DNA of 64,000 nt from Klebsiella grimontii (GTDB lineage: Bacteria > Pseudomonadota > Gammaproteobacteria > Enterobacterales > Enterobacteriaceae). A model generated the notes under the pieces. It was not told where the DNA came from. It made no database searches and was given only the letters and a program-made list of their open reading frames with translations. The stretch is taken from contig NZ_FZTC01000003.1 in NCBI RefSeq assembly GCF_900200035.1, positions 39,854 through 103,853 of the forward strand. The letters run 5' to 3'. A program made the position numbers and the translations under genes. This document shows, one piece after another, positions 1-11,700 of the stretch (positions within the stretch are counted from its first letter, which is position 1; each line of letters opens with the position of its first letter).

Positions 1-1863
<1,863 letters not shown>

Positions 1864-1873
1864 TTATCTTAGG

Positions 1874-2947
1874 TTAATCCGCTATTTTACCCTTTTCCAC
1901 GGTAAACATCTTCGAATTTTCGTCCGACATGTCCATAACGTGTTCAGCGCTAATGGCGCTGACGAAAACCTGCGACTGCGTGGCTTTTAAGCGGCTGGCA
2001 AGCAGCCCGCGCCGCGCGTCGTCAAGTTCCGAGGCAAAATCATCTATCAGGTACAGGCACCGCCGCCCGCTTTCGCGGGTCAGAAACTCGCCTTGCGCCA
2101 GTCGTAGGGCGCACATCAGCAGCTTAAGCTGCCCGCGTGACAATGTATCCTCTACCGGCGCGCCGTCGGCACGAATGCGGAAATCCGCTTTATGCGGGCC
2201 GTGGGCGGTATAGGTTAGCATGCGATCGCGTTCGAAATTTCGCTCCAGCACCTCGGCATAATCCGTTTCTTTCTCCCAGCCGCGCTGGAAAGAAAAGGTG
2301 AGAGCGAACTCCGGCAAAAACTGCCGACAGGTATCCGCCATGTCTTCGACGATAGCGGCGCTATATTCGGCCCGCCAGCGGCTAATAAGCTCTGCCAGCG
2401 GGATCAGCTCCAGATCCCATGGCCGCAGCTGGGCATAGCGGCTGACCTGACGCAGCGCGGCGTTGCGCTGCTTCACCAGGCGCTTCAGGTTGCTCCAGGC
2501 GGTAAAGAATCCGGATTCGTTGTGAAAGCATCCCCAGTCAAGGAACGCTCTTCTGTATTTGGGGCCGCCGTTGAGTAAAGTAAACCCCTCCGGCGTAATC
2601 AGCTGCATCGGCATCAGGTGCGCCAGCTCAGCCACTTTATGCCCGTCGGTACCGTCGATACGCACCTTGCTGTCGCCCTGCTTATCTTTCGTCAGGCCGA
2701 TAGATACTTCACGCTCTTCGCCCTGCAGGCGACCGTGCAGGACAAAGGACTCCTGGTCGTGACGAATCACGCGGCCAATCTGCAAACTACGAAACGCCCG
2801 ACCATGGCCGAGCGTATAGATAGCTTCAAGTACGCTGGTTTTGCCGCTGCCGTTGGCGCCAACCAGGAAATTAAAGCCGGGAGAGAGGGCGAGATCCGCA
2901 TTTTCAATATTGCGGAAGTCTTTGATTAGAAGTCGGGATAGCGACAT
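1874..2947 (-). CDS. recF: DNA replication and repair protein RecF
   Basis: RecF is an SMC/Rad50-like ATPase that acts with RecO and RecR to load RecA on gapped DNA. The 357-residue product has the family's full length. The Walker A loop GANGSGKTS is at residues 30-38, the ABC-type signature LSRGQ at 269-273, and Walker B LYLIDD at 298-303. It lies between dnaN and gyrB as in E. coli. In E. coli the recF start abuts the dnaN stop; here 138 bases containing a long hairpin repeat separate them, so direct translational coupling to dnaN is unlikely. Confidence 0.97.
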   Translation of the reverse strand: MSLSRLLIKDFRNIENADLALSPGFNFLVGANGSGKTSVLEAIYTLGHGRAFRSLQIGRVIRHDQESFVLHGRLQGEEREVSIGLTKDKQGDSKVRIDGTDGHKVAELAHLMPMQLITPEGFTLLNGGPKYRRAFLDWGCFHNESGFFTAWSNLKRLVKQRNAALRQVSRYAQLRPWDLELIPLAELISRWRAEYSAAIVEDMADTCRQFLPEFALTFSFQRGWEKETDYAEVLERNFERDRMLTYTAHGPHKADFRIRADGAPVEDTLSRGQLKLLMCALRLAQGEFLTRESGRRCLYLIDDFASELDDARRGLLASRLKATQSQVFVSAISAEHVMDMSDENSKMFTVEKGKIAD

Positions 2948-2984
2948 ATCAGCTCATAAGCAGGGCGTTATCGGCGCAGTTAGT

Positions 2985-3057
2985 CTGGTCACGGCCAGCG
3001 CGCAGCAACCGGAGCGTACTAAAGTACGTGAGGATTGCGAGCACTGCCCGGAGCCAG
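2985..3057. repeat. Imperfect 73-bp inverted repeat between dnaN and recF
   Basis: The two arms (about 34 bases each) open with CTGG and close with CCAG, and meet at a perfect GTAC-TAAA-GTAC centre at 3016-3027. Outer arm pairing is imperfect but runs the whole length. The surrounding 138 bases have no coding potential on either strand. The form (long imperfect hairpin, short loop, sitting inside an operon gap) resembles dispersed intergenic repeats of enterobacteria. I infer it is one, but cannot count copies from this window. Confidence 0.6.
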
Positions 3058-3085
3058 AATAACAAGTAAGATAGCCCGATATTTT

Positions 3086-4186
3086 CTACAGCCTCATAGG
3101 CATGACGACGTATGCTGCGGATTGGGAGGCCGCATCCTCAATCTGCACGCTCGAAACGGAATCGGTCAGCAGAATGCGCACGTTCTCACACTTCAGCGCG
3201 TTCAAGACGTCCAGCACATAGCTGACGTTAAAGCCGATTTCCATCTCGGTTCCGGCATAGGTGACATCAAGAATTTCTTCCGCTTCTTCCTGTTCCGGGT
3301 TATTGGCGGTGATTTTCAGCTGATTTTCACTGACGTACAGGCGCACGCCGCGGAATTTTTCGTTAGAAAGAATCGCCGCGCGGGCAAAGGCCTGCTTGAG
3401 AATATCGCAGCCGGCGTCCAGATGCTTATCCGGATTCTTCGGCAGTACGCGGCGATAGTCAGGAAAACGACCATCCACCAGCTTTGAAGTGAAGATAAAG
3501 TCGCCAACGTGAGCGCGAATATTATTGCTGCCGATCTGCACGCGCAGCGGCGTATCGCCGCCGTCGAGCATACGCATCAGCTCAATCACGCCTTTACGCG
3601 GCACGATCACCGAATGATTGGGCAGGGACTCTTCCAGCGGCATCGAGCAGACCGCCAGGCGGTGGCCGTCTGTCGCCACGGTGCGCAGTTCGCTACCTTC
3701 GGTTTCAAACAGCATACCGTTTAAGTAATAGCGAACGTCCTGGTGCGCCATCGAAAACTGCGTCGCTTCGATCAGGCGCTTCATGGTCGCCTGCGGCAGG
3801 GTAAATTCAACTTCGCTCTGCCAGTCATCGAGGTTCGGGAAATCCGCCGCAGGCAGCGTCGAGAGCGAAAAGCGGCTGCGTCCGGAACGCACCAGCATGC
3901 GCTCGCCTTCCAGCTGGACCGCGATCTCCGCGCCTTCAGGCAGGCCGCGGCAGATATCAAAAAATTTACGCGCCGGAACGGTTGTAGCTCCCGCTTCGTG
4001 CGGCTGAATCAGCGCAACGCGCGCGACCATTTCCATTTCCAGATCGGTACCGGTCAGCGACAGCGCGCCATCGGTAACCTGTAGGAGCAGGTTGCCAAGA
4101 ATCGGTAGCGTCGGACGACCACCTAAAGGACCGCTCACCTGTTGCAGCGGTTTTAATAAATGTTCACGTTCTACGGTAAATTTCAT
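3086..4186 (-). CDS. dnaN: DNA polymerase III beta subunit (sliding clamp)
   Basis: The beta clamp is the homodimeric ring that tethers DNA polymerase III to DNA and serves as the docking hub for Hda, MutS and other clamp-binding proteins. The 366-residue product has the exact E. coli length and keeps the conserved N terminus MKFTVEREHLLKPLQQVSG and the C terminus MPMRL that lines the peptide-binding pocket. The gene begins 4 bases after the dnaA stop codon, so the two are probably co-transcribed and translationally linked. Nothing unusual is seen inside the gene. Confidence 0.98.
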   Translation of the reverse strand: MKFTVEREHLLKPLQQVSGPLGGRPTLPILGNLLLQVTDGALSLTGTDLEMEMVARVALIQPHEAGATTVPARKFFDICRGLPEGAEIAVQLEGERMLVRSGRSRFSLSTLPAADFPNLDDWQSEVEFTLPQATMKRLIEATQFSMAHQDVRYYLNGMLFETEGSELRTVATDGHRLAVCSMPLEESLPNHSVIVPRKGVIELMRMLDGGDTPLRVQIGSNNIRAHVGDFIFTSKLVDGRFPDYRRVLPKNPDKHLDAGCDILKQAFARAAILSNEKFRGVRLYVSENQLKITANNPEQEEAEEILDVTYAGTEMEIGFNVSYVLDVLNALKCENVRILLTDSVSSVQIEDAASQSAAYVVMPMRL

Positions 4187-4190
4187 AGCG

Positions 4191-5591
4191 TCACGAGGAT
4201 AATGTTCTGATTAAATTGGAAAAATCTTCTTTGATATCGTGGCTTTCTTCACGCAGTTGCTCAATCTTGCGGCAAGCGTGCAGGACGGTGGTATGGTCGC
4301 GGCCGCCAAACGCGTCGCCGATTTCCGGCAGACTGTGGTTGGTCAGCTCTTTTGCCAGCGCCATCGCCATCTGGCGGGGGCGCGCCACCGAACGGGAGCG
4401 GCGTTTAGACAGCAGGTCCGCTACCTTAATTTTGTAATACTCCGCCACCGTCTTTTGAATATTGTCGATGGTGACCAGTTTTTCCTGTAAAGCCAGCAGA
4501 TCGCGCAGCGCTTCGCGCACGAAATCGATGGTGATCGCCCGGCCGGTAAAGTTGGCGTTGGCGATAACGCGGTTCAGCGCCCCTTCAAGCTCACGTACGT
4601 TAGAGCGCAGGCGCTTAGCAATAAAGAAAGCCACTTCGCCCGGCAGGCGAATGTCGTTTTCATCGGCTTTTTTCATCAGGATCGCCACGCGGGTTTCCAG
4701 CTCTGGCGGCTCGATCGCGACCGTCAGCCCCCAGCCGAAGCGTGATTTGAGACGATCCTCAACCCCGTTGATCTCCTTCGGATAGCGATCCGACGTCAGG
4801 ATGATCTGCTGATTGCCTTCCAGCAGGGCGTTAAAGGTGTGAAAAAACTCTTCCTGCGAGCGCTCTTTATTAGCGAAAAACTGAATGTCATCGATCAGCA
4901 GGGCGTCAACGGAGCGGTAATAGCGCTTAAATTCTTCAATAGCGTTGTTTTGCAGGGCTTTTACCATGTCCTGTACAAAGCGCTCGGAGTGCATGTAAAC
5001 CACTTTCGCATTGGGTTTACGCGCCACAATTCCGTTACCAACCGCATGTAAAAGGTGGGTTTTACCCAGGCCGGTGCCGCCATAAAGGAACAGCGGGTTG
5101 TACGCGCCGCCGGGGTTATCCGCAACCTGACGCGCCGCCGCGCGAGCCAGCTGGTTGGATTTACCTTCGACAAAGTTATCAAACGTGTGTTTTACATTGA
5201 CGTTAGAGCGGTAGGTCGGTTCTGCCGGCGCCGGAACGTTATCCCAGCCCGGACGCACGATCGTCGGCGCAACGCGCGCCGTCTGGATCTGCTGCGCGGG
5301 CGCTGCGGCCGCAACGCTTACCGTACCTCTCTGCATCTGAACGGCTGGCTTAGCGCCTACCTCAAACCGCAGCTGTGGGGCATCCGCACCGCAAAAATCA
5401 TTGAGGAGTCCATTGATATTATTGAGGTATTTATCCCTTACCCAATCGAGCACAAAACGGTTTGGCGCATACAGTGCCAGCGTGTTATCGCTCAACTCCG
5501 CCTGCAAAGGGCGTATCCACATGCTGAATTCTGTGGCTGGTAACTCATCCTGCAATCGGGCAAGACACTGCTGCCAAAGCGAAAGTGACAC
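4191..5591 (-). CDS. dnaA: Chromosomal replication initiator DnaA
   Basis: DnaA is the AAA+ initiator that binds the 9-mer boxes of oriC and melts the adjacent AT-rich DNA. I place the start at the GTG at 5589-5591, preceded by a GGAG ribosome site; this gives 466 residues beginning (V/M)[15 protein letters not shown] as in E. coli (467). A longer reading to 5669 has no support. Walker A GGTGLGKT lies near residues 171-178, LIDDIQFF is the Walker B region, and [14 protein letters not shown] is the domain IV DNA-binding signature. The gene heads dnaA-dnaN-recF-gyrB, and its upstream region contains a DnaA box, consistent with autoregulation. Confidence 0.98.
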   Translation of the reverse strand: MSLSLWQQCLARLQDELPATEFSMWIRPLQAELSDNTLALYAPNRFVLDWVRDKYLNNINGLLNDFCGADAPQLRFEVGAKPAVQMQRGTVSVAAAAPAQQIQTARVAPTIVRPGWDNVPAPAEPTYRSNVNVKHTFDNFVEGKSNQLARAAARQVADNPGGAYNPLFLYGGTGLGKTHLLHAVGNGIVARKPNAKVVYMHSERFVQDMVKALQNNAIEEFKRYYRSVDALLIDDIQFFANKERSQEEFFHTFNALLEGNQQIILTSDRYPKEINGVEDRLKSRFGWGLTVAIEPPELETRVAILMKKADENDIRLPGEVAFFIAKRLRSNVRELEGALNRVIANANFTGRAITIDFVREALRDLLALQEKLVTIDNIQKTVAEYYKIKVADLLSKRRSRSVARPRQMAMALAKELTNHSLPEIGDAFGGRDHTTVLHACRKIEQLREESHDIKEDFSNLIRTLSS

Positions 5592-6084
5592 GGCGGACTC
5601 CACTCGAACAAAAATCGATATATAAAAAGAGAAACTGAAACAATCGTGATTGTTGGCACACGTCGACAAGACCCTGCATAGCCGAAAAGCCCCTGCACTA
5701 AAGGGGTGACGTGCGAACCGCTATCTGCGGTTATTACCCGATGCGGATCTCTGGATCCCGATCGGGACCGGGGATCATAGCCTAAACTGAGAAAGAGATC
5801 TTGTGTTTCTCAACAGATTCTTCCCGATTTATCCACAGGAAGGATCGAAGCTGGGTAAGTGTAATCGATCCTGGCGGGAGTGGAGCACGATTTCAGCCGC
5901 ATATTGGAAAAATTAATGAACTATCCTGGTTTTGGGCTTAATCGATCTAACAAAGATCCTTTGCGATCCTTGCGCTTTATCCACCAGGTCGTATAATCCA
6001 CCACCCGGCGCGTAATGCCCGTTTTCCGTAACGTGCCATCGCCTGTTTTTTGTGCGGCAAGGTGCGAGAAATAAGGAAAGAGAA
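5592..6084. promoter_or_regulatory. dnaA control region in the dnaA-rpmH divergent gap
   Basis: About 490 bases without a gene separate dnaA from the rpmH promoter. A consensus DnaA box TTATCCACA is at 5829-5837, the expected place for autoregulation. Roughly ten GATC sites are clustered between 5740 and 5980, which fits Dam/SeqA control of dnaA transcription. A second, weaker upstream promoter toward rpmH is possible with TTGCGC at 5970-5975 and TATAAT at 5992-5997 (16-base spacer). I did not assign the dnaA start sites. Reading frames here have no family resemblance. Confidence 0.7.
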
Positions 6085-6113
6085 TTGACTCCGGAGTGTA
6101 CAATTATTACAAT
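6085..6113 (+). promoter_or_regulatory. rpmH-rnpA promoter (sigma70)
   Basis: TTGACT at 6085-6090 and TACAAT at 6108-6113 are separated by 17 bases, a near-consensus sigma70 promoter about 100 bases upstream of rpmH. It is placed to drive rpmH, rnpA, yidD and yidC. Confidence 0.75.
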
Positions 6114-6202
6114 CCGGCCTCTTTAATCACCCACGCTGAGGCGTAGGCCGTTCGAAATTCGTTCGGATTTACGCGAAAGTCAGTGAAATTATTCAAGTTT
6201 AG

Positions 6203-6355
<153 letters not shown>

Positions 6356-6370
6356 TAAAGCTAACCCTGA

Positions 6371-6730
6371 GTGGTTAAGCTCGCATTTCCCAGGGAGTTA
6401 CGCTTGTTAACTCCCAGTCATTTCACTTTCGTCTTCCAGCAGCCATTACGGGCTGGCACGCCGCAAATCACCATCCTCGGCCGCCAAAATTCGCTGGGGC
6501 ATCCCCGCATCGGTCTTACCGTCGCCAAGAAGAACGTCAAGCGAGCGCATGAGCGCAATCGGATTAAACGTCTGACGCGTGAAAGCTTCCGTTTACGTCA
6601 ACATGAACTCCCGCCAATGGATTTCGTGGTGGTGGCGAAGAAAGGGGTTGCCGACCTCGATAACCGTGCTCTCTCGGAAGCGTTGGAAAAATTATGGCGC
6701 CGCCACTGTCGCCTGGCTCGCGGGTCCTGA
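6371..6730 (+). CDS. rnpA: Ribonuclease P protein component
   Basis: This is the protein cofactor of RNase P, which with the RnpB RNA matures the 5' ends of tRNAs. The 119-residue product begins at a GTG codon ([13 protein letters not shown]), as in E. coli. The conserved RNR motif lies in the stretch [16 protein letters not shown], around residues 60-75, in a strongly basic protein. The start lies 15 bases after the rpmH stop, and the 3' end overlaps yidD by 37 bases. Nothing anomalous. Confidence 0.97.
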   Translation: MVKLAFPRELRLLTPSHFTFVFQQPLRAGTPQITILGRQNSLGHPRIGLTVAKKNVKRAHERNRIKRLTRESFRLRQHELPPMDFVVVAKKGVADLDNRALSEALEKLWRRHCRLARGS

Positions 6731-6951
6731 TAGGCCTGATTCGGGTCTATCAGCGCCTGATTAGTCCGCTACTCGGGCCGCATTGCCGTTTCACGCCGAC
6801 CTGTTCTCAATACGGAATTGAGGCATTGCGCAGGTTTGGATTGATAAAAGGCAGTTGGTTGACGGTGAAACGCGTATTAAAATGCCACCCTTTACACCCT
6901 GGTGGTGACGATCCCGTCCCGCCTGGACCATTTGATACCAGAGAACACTAA
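6694..6951 (+). CDS. yidD: Membrane protein insertion efficiency factor YidD
   Basis: YidD is a small inner-membrane-associated protein that aids YidC-dependent insertion of membrane proteins. The 85-residue product has the family core: an amphipathic N-terminal helix ([17 protein letters not shown]) and three conserved cysteines in [11 protein letters not shown] and KCHPLHPGG. It begins inside rnpA (37-base overlap, another frame) and ends 2 bases before yidC, so translational coupling in the operon is likely. Chosen over the competing frame because it matches the family over its full length. Confidence 0.95.
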   Translation: MAPPLSPGSRVLIGLIRVYQRLISPLLGPHCRFTPTCSQYGIEALRRFGLIKGSWLTVKRVLKCHPLHPGGDDPVPPGPFDTREH

Positions 6952-6953
6952 CG

Positions 6954-8600
6954 ATGGATTCGCAACGCAATCTTCTTATCATCGCTTTGTTGTTCGTGTC
7001 TTTCATGATCTGGCAAGCCTGGGAGCAGGATAACAATCCTCAACCCCAGCAGCAGACCACGCAGACAACGACCACAGCAACGGGTAGCGCCGCCGACCAG
7101 GGCGTACCGGCCAGTGGCCAGGGGAAACTGATTACGGTAAAAACCGATGTGCTTGACCTGACCATCAACACCAGCGGTGGTGATGTTGAGCAAGCGCTGC
7201 TTCTGGATTATCCGAAAGAGCTGAAGTCGACTGAGCCGTTCCAGTTACTGGAAACCACGCCGCAGTTTACCTATCAGGCGCAGAGCGGCCTGACCGGTCG
7301 TGATGGCCCGGACAACCCGGCTAACGGACCGCGTCCGTTGTATAACGTCGATAAAGATGCGTTTGTGCTGGCTGATGGCCAGAACGAAATCGTCATTCCT
7401 CTGACGTACACCGATAAAGCAGGCAACGTATTCACCAAAACCTTCACCCTGAAGCGCGGTGAATATGCGGTAAACGTCGGCTATAGCGTGCAGAACGCCA
7501 GCGAAAAACCGCTGGAAGTGTCTACGTTTGGCCAGCTGAAGCAAACCGCCAACCTGCCGACGCATCGCGACACGCAGACCGGCGGCCTGACAACGATGCA
7601 CACATTCCGCGGCGCGGCGTACTCAACGTCTGAAACGAAGTACGAAAAATACAAATTCGATACTATCGTCGATAACGAAAACCTGAACGTCAGCACCAAA
7701 AACGGTTGGGTTGCCATGCTGCAGCAGTACTTCACAACCGCATGGGTTCCGCAGAACAACGGTACTAACAACTTCTACACCGCGAATCTCGGCAACGGTA
7801 TTGTGGCGATCGGCTACAAATCGCAGCCGGTTCTGGTGCAGCCGGGTCAAACCGATAAGCTGGAAAGCACCCTGTGGGTCGGCCCGGCTATTCAGGACAA
7901 AATGGCCGCCGTTGCGCCGCATCTTGACCTGACCGTCGACTACGGCTGGCTGTGGTTTATCTCTCAGCCGCTGTTCAAACTGCTGAAATGGATCCATAGC
8001 TTCCTGGGCAACTGGGGCTTCTCCATCATCGTTATCACCTTTATCGTTCGTGGCATCATGTACCCGCTGACCAAAGCGCAGTACACCTCCATGGCGAAGA
8101 TGCGTATGCTGCAGCCGAAGATTCAGGCGATGCGCGAGCGTCTGGGCGACGACAAGCAGCGTCAAAGCCAGGAGATGATGGCCCTGTATAAAGCTGAGAA
8201 GGTTAACCCGCTGGGTGGCTGCTTCCCGCTGATTATCCAGATGCCAATCTTCCTTGCGCTGTACTATATGCTGAGCGCCTCGGTTGAACTGCGTCATGCG
8301 CCGTTTATCCTGTGGATCCACGACCTGTCTGCGCAAGACCCGTACTACATCCTGCCGATCATCATGGGCGCGACGATGTTCTTCATCCAGAAGATGTCTC
8401 CGACCACCGTGACCGACCCGATGCAGCAGAAGATCATGACCTTTATGCCGGTCATCTTCACGGTGTTCTTCCTGTGGTTCCCGTCCGGTCTGGTGGTTTA
8501 CTATATCGTCAGCAACCTGGTCACCATTATTCAGCAGCAGTTGATTTACCGTGGTCTGGAGAAGCGTGGCCTGCATAGCCGCGAGAAGAAAAAATCCTGA
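6954..8600 (+). CDS. yidC: Membrane protein insertase YidC
   Basis: YidC inserts and folds inner-membrane proteins, alone or with SecYEG, including Fo subunits a and c of the ATP synthase encoded elsewhere in this window. At 548 residues it has the E. coli length. An N-terminal membrane anchor (residues about 5-20) precedes a large periplasmic beta-sandwich domain; the conserved five-helix insertase core follows from about residue 345, including [17 protein letters not shown]. The C-terminal tail is basic ([12 protein letters not shown]). It directly follows yidD, and a terminator-like hairpin separates it from mnmE. Confidence 0.98.
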   Translation: MDSQRNLLIIALLFVSFMIWQAWEQDNNPQPQQQTTQTTTTATGSAADQGVPASGQGKLITVKTDVLDLTINTSGGDVEQALLLDYPKELKSTEPFQLLETTPQFTYQAQSGLTGRDGPDNPANGPRPLYNVDKDAFVLADGQNEIVIPLTYTDKAGNVFTKTFTLKRGEYAVNVGYSVQNASEKPLEVSTFGQLKQTANLPTHRDTQTGGLTTMHTFRGAAYSTSETKYEKYKFDTIVDNENLNVSTKNGWVAMLQQYFTTAWVPQNNGTNNFYTANLGNGIVAIGYKSQPVLVQPGQTDKLESTLWVGPAIQDKMAAVAPHLDLTVDYGWLWFISQPLFKLLKWIHSFLGNWGFSIIVITFIVRGIMYPLTKAQYTSMAKMRMLQPKIQAMRERLGDDKQRQSQEMMALYKAEKVNPLGGCFPLIIQMPIFLALYYMLSASVELRHAPFILWIHDLSAQDPYYILPIIMGATMFFIQKMSPTTVTDPMQQKIMTFMPVIFTVFFLWFPSGLVVYYIVSNLVTIIQQQLIYRGLEKRGLHSREKKKS

Positions 8601-8646
8601 TACTCTTGAATTATTTTGAGTATTTACGGTAACGTTAATGCCAGAG

Positions 8647-8672
8647 AAGGCGGTCAATAGACCGCCTTTTTT
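8647..8672 (+). terminator. Terminator between yidC and mnmE
   Basis: A 9-base stem, AAGGCGGTC at 8647-8655 with GACCGCCTT at 8660-8668, has a 4-base loop and is followed by a T run. It closes the rpmH-yidC unit and could act as a partial attenuator for mnmE, which starts 22 bases later. Confidence 0.8.
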
Positions 8673-8693
8673 ACATCTACATAGAGAGTCACC

Positions 8694-10058
8694 ATGAGCC
8701 ATAACGACACTATCGTCGCCCAGGCAACCCCACCGGGACGCGGTGGTGTGGGCATTCTGCGCATCTCTGGCCTGAAGGCGCGCGACGTTGCGCAGGCGGT
8801 GCTGGGCAAGCTGCCGAAGCCGCGCTACGCCGACTACCTGCCGTTTAAAGACAGCGACGGCAGCGCGCTGGATCAGGGGATTGCGCTGTGGTTCCCCGGC
8901 CCGAACTCCTTTACCGGCGAAGACGTGCTGGAACTGCAGGGCCACGGCGGCCCCGTTATCCTCGACCTGTTACTGAAACGCATTCTGACGCTGCCGGGCG
9001 TGCGCATCGCCAGGCCAGGCGAGTTCTCCGAGCGCGCGTTTTTGAACGACAAGCTCGATTTAGCCCAGGCTGAAGCGATAGCCGACCTGATCGACGCCAG
9101 CTCCGAGCAGGCGGCGCGTTCTGCGCTGAATTCGCTGCAGGGCGCATTCTCTACTCGCGTAAACCATCTTGTGGAAGCGCTGACGCACCTGCGCATCTAC
9201 GTGGAAGCGGCCATTGATTTCCCGGACGAAGAGATCGACTTCCTCTCCGATGGCAAAATCGAAGCCCAGCTCAACAACGTGATCGCCGATCTTGACGCCG
9301 TGCGCGCCGAAGCGCGCCAGGGCAGCCTGCTGCGCGAAGGGATGAAGGTCGTCATTGCCGGGCGGCCGAACGCCGGCAAATCAAGCCTGCTGAACGCGCT
9401 GGCGGGCCGGGAAGCGGCTATCGTCACCGATATTGCCGGTACCACCCGCGACGTGCTGCGCGAGCATATCCATATCGACGGTATGCCGCTGCACATCATC
9501 GATACCGCCGGCCTGCGCGATGCGAACGACGAGGTTGAGCGCATCGGTATCGAGCGCGCCTGGCAGGAGATTGAACAGGCCGACCGCGTGCTGTTTATGG
9601 TCGATGGCACCACCACCGACGCGACCGATCCGGCGGATATCTGGCCGGACTTTATTGCCCGTCTACCGAAAAACCTGCCGATTACCGTCGTGCGTAACAA
9701 AGCGGATATCACTGGCGAAACGCTGGGGCTGAGCGAAGTAAATGACCACTCACTTGTTCGCCTTTCGGCACGTACCGGCGAGGGCGTAGACGTGCTGCGC
9801 AATCATCTCAAGCAGAGCATGGGCTTTGAAACCAATATGGAAGGCGGTTTTCTGGCGCGCCGCCGCCATCTGCAGGCGCTGTCGGACGCCGCAGAGCATC
9901 TGCAGCAGGGGAAAGCGCAGCTGCTGGGCGCCTGGGCTGGCGAGCTGCTGGCGGAAGAGCTGCGCCTGGCCCAGCAGAACCTGAGCGAAATCACCGGCGA
10001 GTTTACCTCTGATGACCTGCTGGGGCGCATTTTCTCCAGTTTCTGTATCGGTAAGTAA
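8694..10058 (+). CDS. mnmE: tRNA uridine-5-carboxymethylaminomethyl modification GTPase MnmE
   Basis: MnmE works with MnmG (also in this window) to install the 5-carboxymethylaminomethyl group on the wobble uridine of several tRNAs. The 454-residue product has the folate-binding N-terminal domain ([12 protein letters not shown] near residue 15), a helical domain, an inserted G domain with P-loop GRPNAGKS at 223-230 and DTAGLR switch II, and the C-terminal FCIGK containing the conserved cysteine. A strong terminator follows. In E. coli tnaCAB comes next; here an acetyltransferase and a nan cluster take that place. Confidence 0.98.
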   Translation: MSHNDTIVAQATPPGRGGVGILRISGLKARDVAQAVLGKLPKPRYADYLPFKDSDGSALDQGIALWFPGPNSFTGEDVLELQGHGGPVILDLLLKRILTLPGVRIARPGEFSERAFLNDKLDLAQAEAIADLIDASSEQAARSALNSLQGAFSTRVNHLVEALTHLRIYVEAAIDFPDEEIDFLSDGKIEAQLNNVIADLDAVRAEARQGSLLREGMKVVIAGRPNAGKSSLLNALAGREAAIVTDIAGTTRDVLREHIHIDGMPLHIIDTAGLRDANDEVERIGIERAWQEIEQADRVLFMVDGTTTDATDPADIWPDFIARLPKNLPITVVRNKADITGETLGLSEVNDHSLVRLSARTGEGVDVLRNHLKQSMGFETNMEGGFLARRRHLQALSDAAEHLQQGKAQLLGAWAGELLAEELRLAQQNLSEITGEFTSDDLLGRIFSSFCIGK

Positions 10059-10080
10059 GCTCCGTTTGTGAGCATTGACT

Positions 10081-10117
10081 AACCCGCCTTAACATCCTGT
10101 TAAAGCGGGTTTTTATT
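10081..10117 (+). terminator. mnmE terminator
   Basis: AACCCGC and GCGGGTT form the base of a long stem whose inner arms TTAACA/TGTTAA also pair, followed by TTTTTATTTA. This is a canonical intrinsic terminator 22 bases after the mnmE stop. Confidence 0.88.
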
Positions 10118-10191
10118 TATCATCTTCACGGTAGATTGGTTTATTTATTACCCTTATCGGCATCGCCGCTCTTAACGTACCGGATGCAACC

Positions 10192-10599
10192 ATGACCATC
10201 GATTACACCTTTATTGATACCGTTCCTTCTGCAGAAGACTTTTGCCGCCTGCGCGTCATATCAGGTATGTCGCCGCGACCGCTGGAAGGCGCCCGTGCTG
10301 GCCTGCCGCGTAGCTGCTACGGCGTGCATATTCTCTATGAGGGCGTGCCCGTTGGTATGGGGCGCATCGTCGGCGACGGCGCGCTGAACTTTGAAATCGT
10401 CGACGTCGCCGTGGACCCGGCCCATCAGGGAAAAGGTCTCGGTCGCCAGATCGTGCAGAAAATCGTCGCCTGGCTTGATGGCAACGCGTTTAAAGGGGCA
10501 TACGTCTCGCTGGTGGCGGATGTTCCCGAGCTGTACGCAAAATTTGGGTTTTCCAGCGTCAGGCCGGAAAGTGAGGGTATGGCGAAGGTCTGGAATTAA
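10192..10599 (+). CDS. GNAT-family N-acetyltransferase
   Basis: The 135-residue product is a single-domain GCN5-related acetyltransferase. The acetyl-CoA pyrophosphate loop (motif A) is the segment VAVDPAHQGKGLGRQIV, with Q-x-x-G-x-G/A type residues QGKGLG at about 79-84; a C-terminal YAKFGF is the typical motif B ending. The substrate cannot be told from sequence. It is monocistronic, behind the mnmE terminator and convergent with the sialic-acid lyase. It has no counterpart at this position in E. coli. A role in acetylating an amino sugar is conceivable from context only. Confidence 0.85.
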   Translation: MTIDYTFIDTVPSAEDFCRLRVISGMSPRPLEGARAGLPRSCYGVHILYEGVPVGMGRIVGDGALNFEIVDVAVDPAHQGKGLGRQIVQKIVAWLDGNAFKGAYVSLVADVPELYAKFGFSSVRPESEGMAKVWN

Positions 10600-10615
10600 C
10601 TTCGCTGGTAAAGAA

Positions 10616-10645
10616 GCATCCGGGGCTGCGGCGTCTCCCGGATGC
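10616..10645. terminator. Convergent hairpin after the acetyltransferase
   Basis: GCATCCGGG at 10616-10624 pairs perfectly with CCCGGATGC at 10637-10645. It lies between the convergent acetyltransferase and lyase genes, so it could serve both. There is no clear T run, hence moderate confidence. Confidence 0.5.
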
Positions 10646-10656
10646 CGGTGATGCTA

Positions 10657-11553
10657 TCAGGATTTAATAAAGTCGGCAGCGCGAAAAGCTTCCAGCGCGA
10701 CGCGCTTTTGCTCGCTGGTCATCGGGCGCAGCGGGCGGCGCGGATCGCCGACGTCAATGTCGTGCAGCTGCATAGCCAGCTTCCCGGCCGCCACGCCGCC
10801 GTACTGAACCAGGATGCGAATAATCGCGATGACTTTATCCATACAGGCGGCAACGTCCTGATGATCCCCCCGGTTGAAGCTCTCGATCAGACGATGATAG
10901 AGCGGCGCCGCGTAGTTATAGGTACTGCCCACTGCGCCGACGGCGCCGCAGGCCAGGCCTGCGGGTAAAAACTCATCCACGCCGAACGGAATATCGAACT
11001 GGCGATTGTTGACGCGCAGGCAGCGCTGGAACTCATACATATCCGCGGAGTTAAACTTCATACCGGACAGGTTCGGAATTTTATCCGCCGCGGCGATCAG
11101 AAACTGCTCCATATCGAGGCTTAGACCCGACATGCCGGAATGGTAGTAATAGAAGCCTTTTGACGGCGCCGCGGCGGCGATAATGCGGCAATATTCCACC
11201 AGATCGTCGACGGTAGACGGTTTAAAGAAGCACGGGCCGATGACCGAGGTGGCAAAAATATCCAGGGTTTCAGCATGACGGCTCAGCTCCAGCGCATCGG
11301 CGATGCTGAGCGCCCCGGTGTGTAGCGTAATGCTTAGTTGTCCCTGGCTTGCCGCGACCCAGCGCTCGGCGATTTTTTTACGCTCTTCAACAGAACAGTG
11401 GATACCTTCTCCGGTTGTCCCACAGACGTAAGCGCCTTTAACGCCCTGGCGAATCAGGTGCTCGGCGATTCGATCGATAACGGGATAGTTGACTTCGCCA
11501 TTAGCATCAAAAGGCGTGTGGGGAGCGGCAATAAGGCCGGTTAGCTTTGTCAT
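10657..11553 (-). CDS. nanA: N-acetylneuraminate lyase (sialic acid aldolase), DHDPS/NAL family
   Basis: The enzyme cleaves N-acetylneuraminate to N-acetylmannosamine and pyruvate, the first step of sialic-acid catabolism. The 298-residue protein is a class I aldolase barrel: pyruvate-binding GTTGEG at 45-50, catalytic tyrosine Y137 in YYYHSG, and Schiff-base lysine K166 in GMKFNSADMYEF. GVDEFLPAGLACGAVGAVGSTYNY marks it as a sialate lyase rather than dihydrodipicolinate synthase. The wording of these motifs is closer to vertebrate-type lyases than to E. coli NanA. Downstream of the RpiR regulator on the same strand, it has its own candidate operator. Another 2-keto-acid substrate cannot be excluded, but the nan neighbours make sialate by far the best guess. 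Confidence 0.85.
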   Translation of the reverse strand: MTKLTGLIAAPHTPFDANGEVNYPVIDRIAEHLIRQGVKGAYVCGTTGEGIHCSVEERKKIAERWVAASQGQLSITLHTGALSIADALELSRHAETLDIFATSVIGPCFFKPSTVDDLVEYCRIIAAAAPSKGFYYYHSGMSGLSLDMEQFLIAAADKIPNLSGMKFNSADMYEFQRCLRVNNRQFDIPFGVDEFLPAGLACGAVGAVGSTYNYAAPLYHRLIESFNRGDHQDVAACMDKVIAIIRILVQYGGVAAGKLAMQLHDIDVGDPRRPLRPMTSEQKRVALEAFRAADFIKS

Positions 11554-11564
11554 GTAAACCTCTA

Positions 11565-11611
11565 GTGGTGTTTTTCTTCTTAAATAAATTTATTTTGAAG
11601 TATTACTCCAC
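11565..11611 (-). promoter_or_regulatory. Candidate paired RpiR operators at the nanA promoter
   Basis: Two 13-base pseudo-palindromes lie 30 bases apart: GGTGTTTTTCTTC at 11567-11579 and GAAGTATTACTCC at 11597-11609, with flanking bases extending the symmetry to GTGG/CCAC. The AT-rich DNA between them offers a -10-like element, and the nanA ribosome site follows at once. Sequence and 30-base spacing match the pair upstream of nanT. Binding by the adjacent RpiR protein is inferred. Confidence 0.6.
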
Positions 11612-11700
11612 TCTAAAAGGTAACCATGCCGGTTGCAACTGGATACCGGCAGGGAGGAAAACGGGAGTAGCAGATTGTGATGAATCGCACAAAACTCGCT

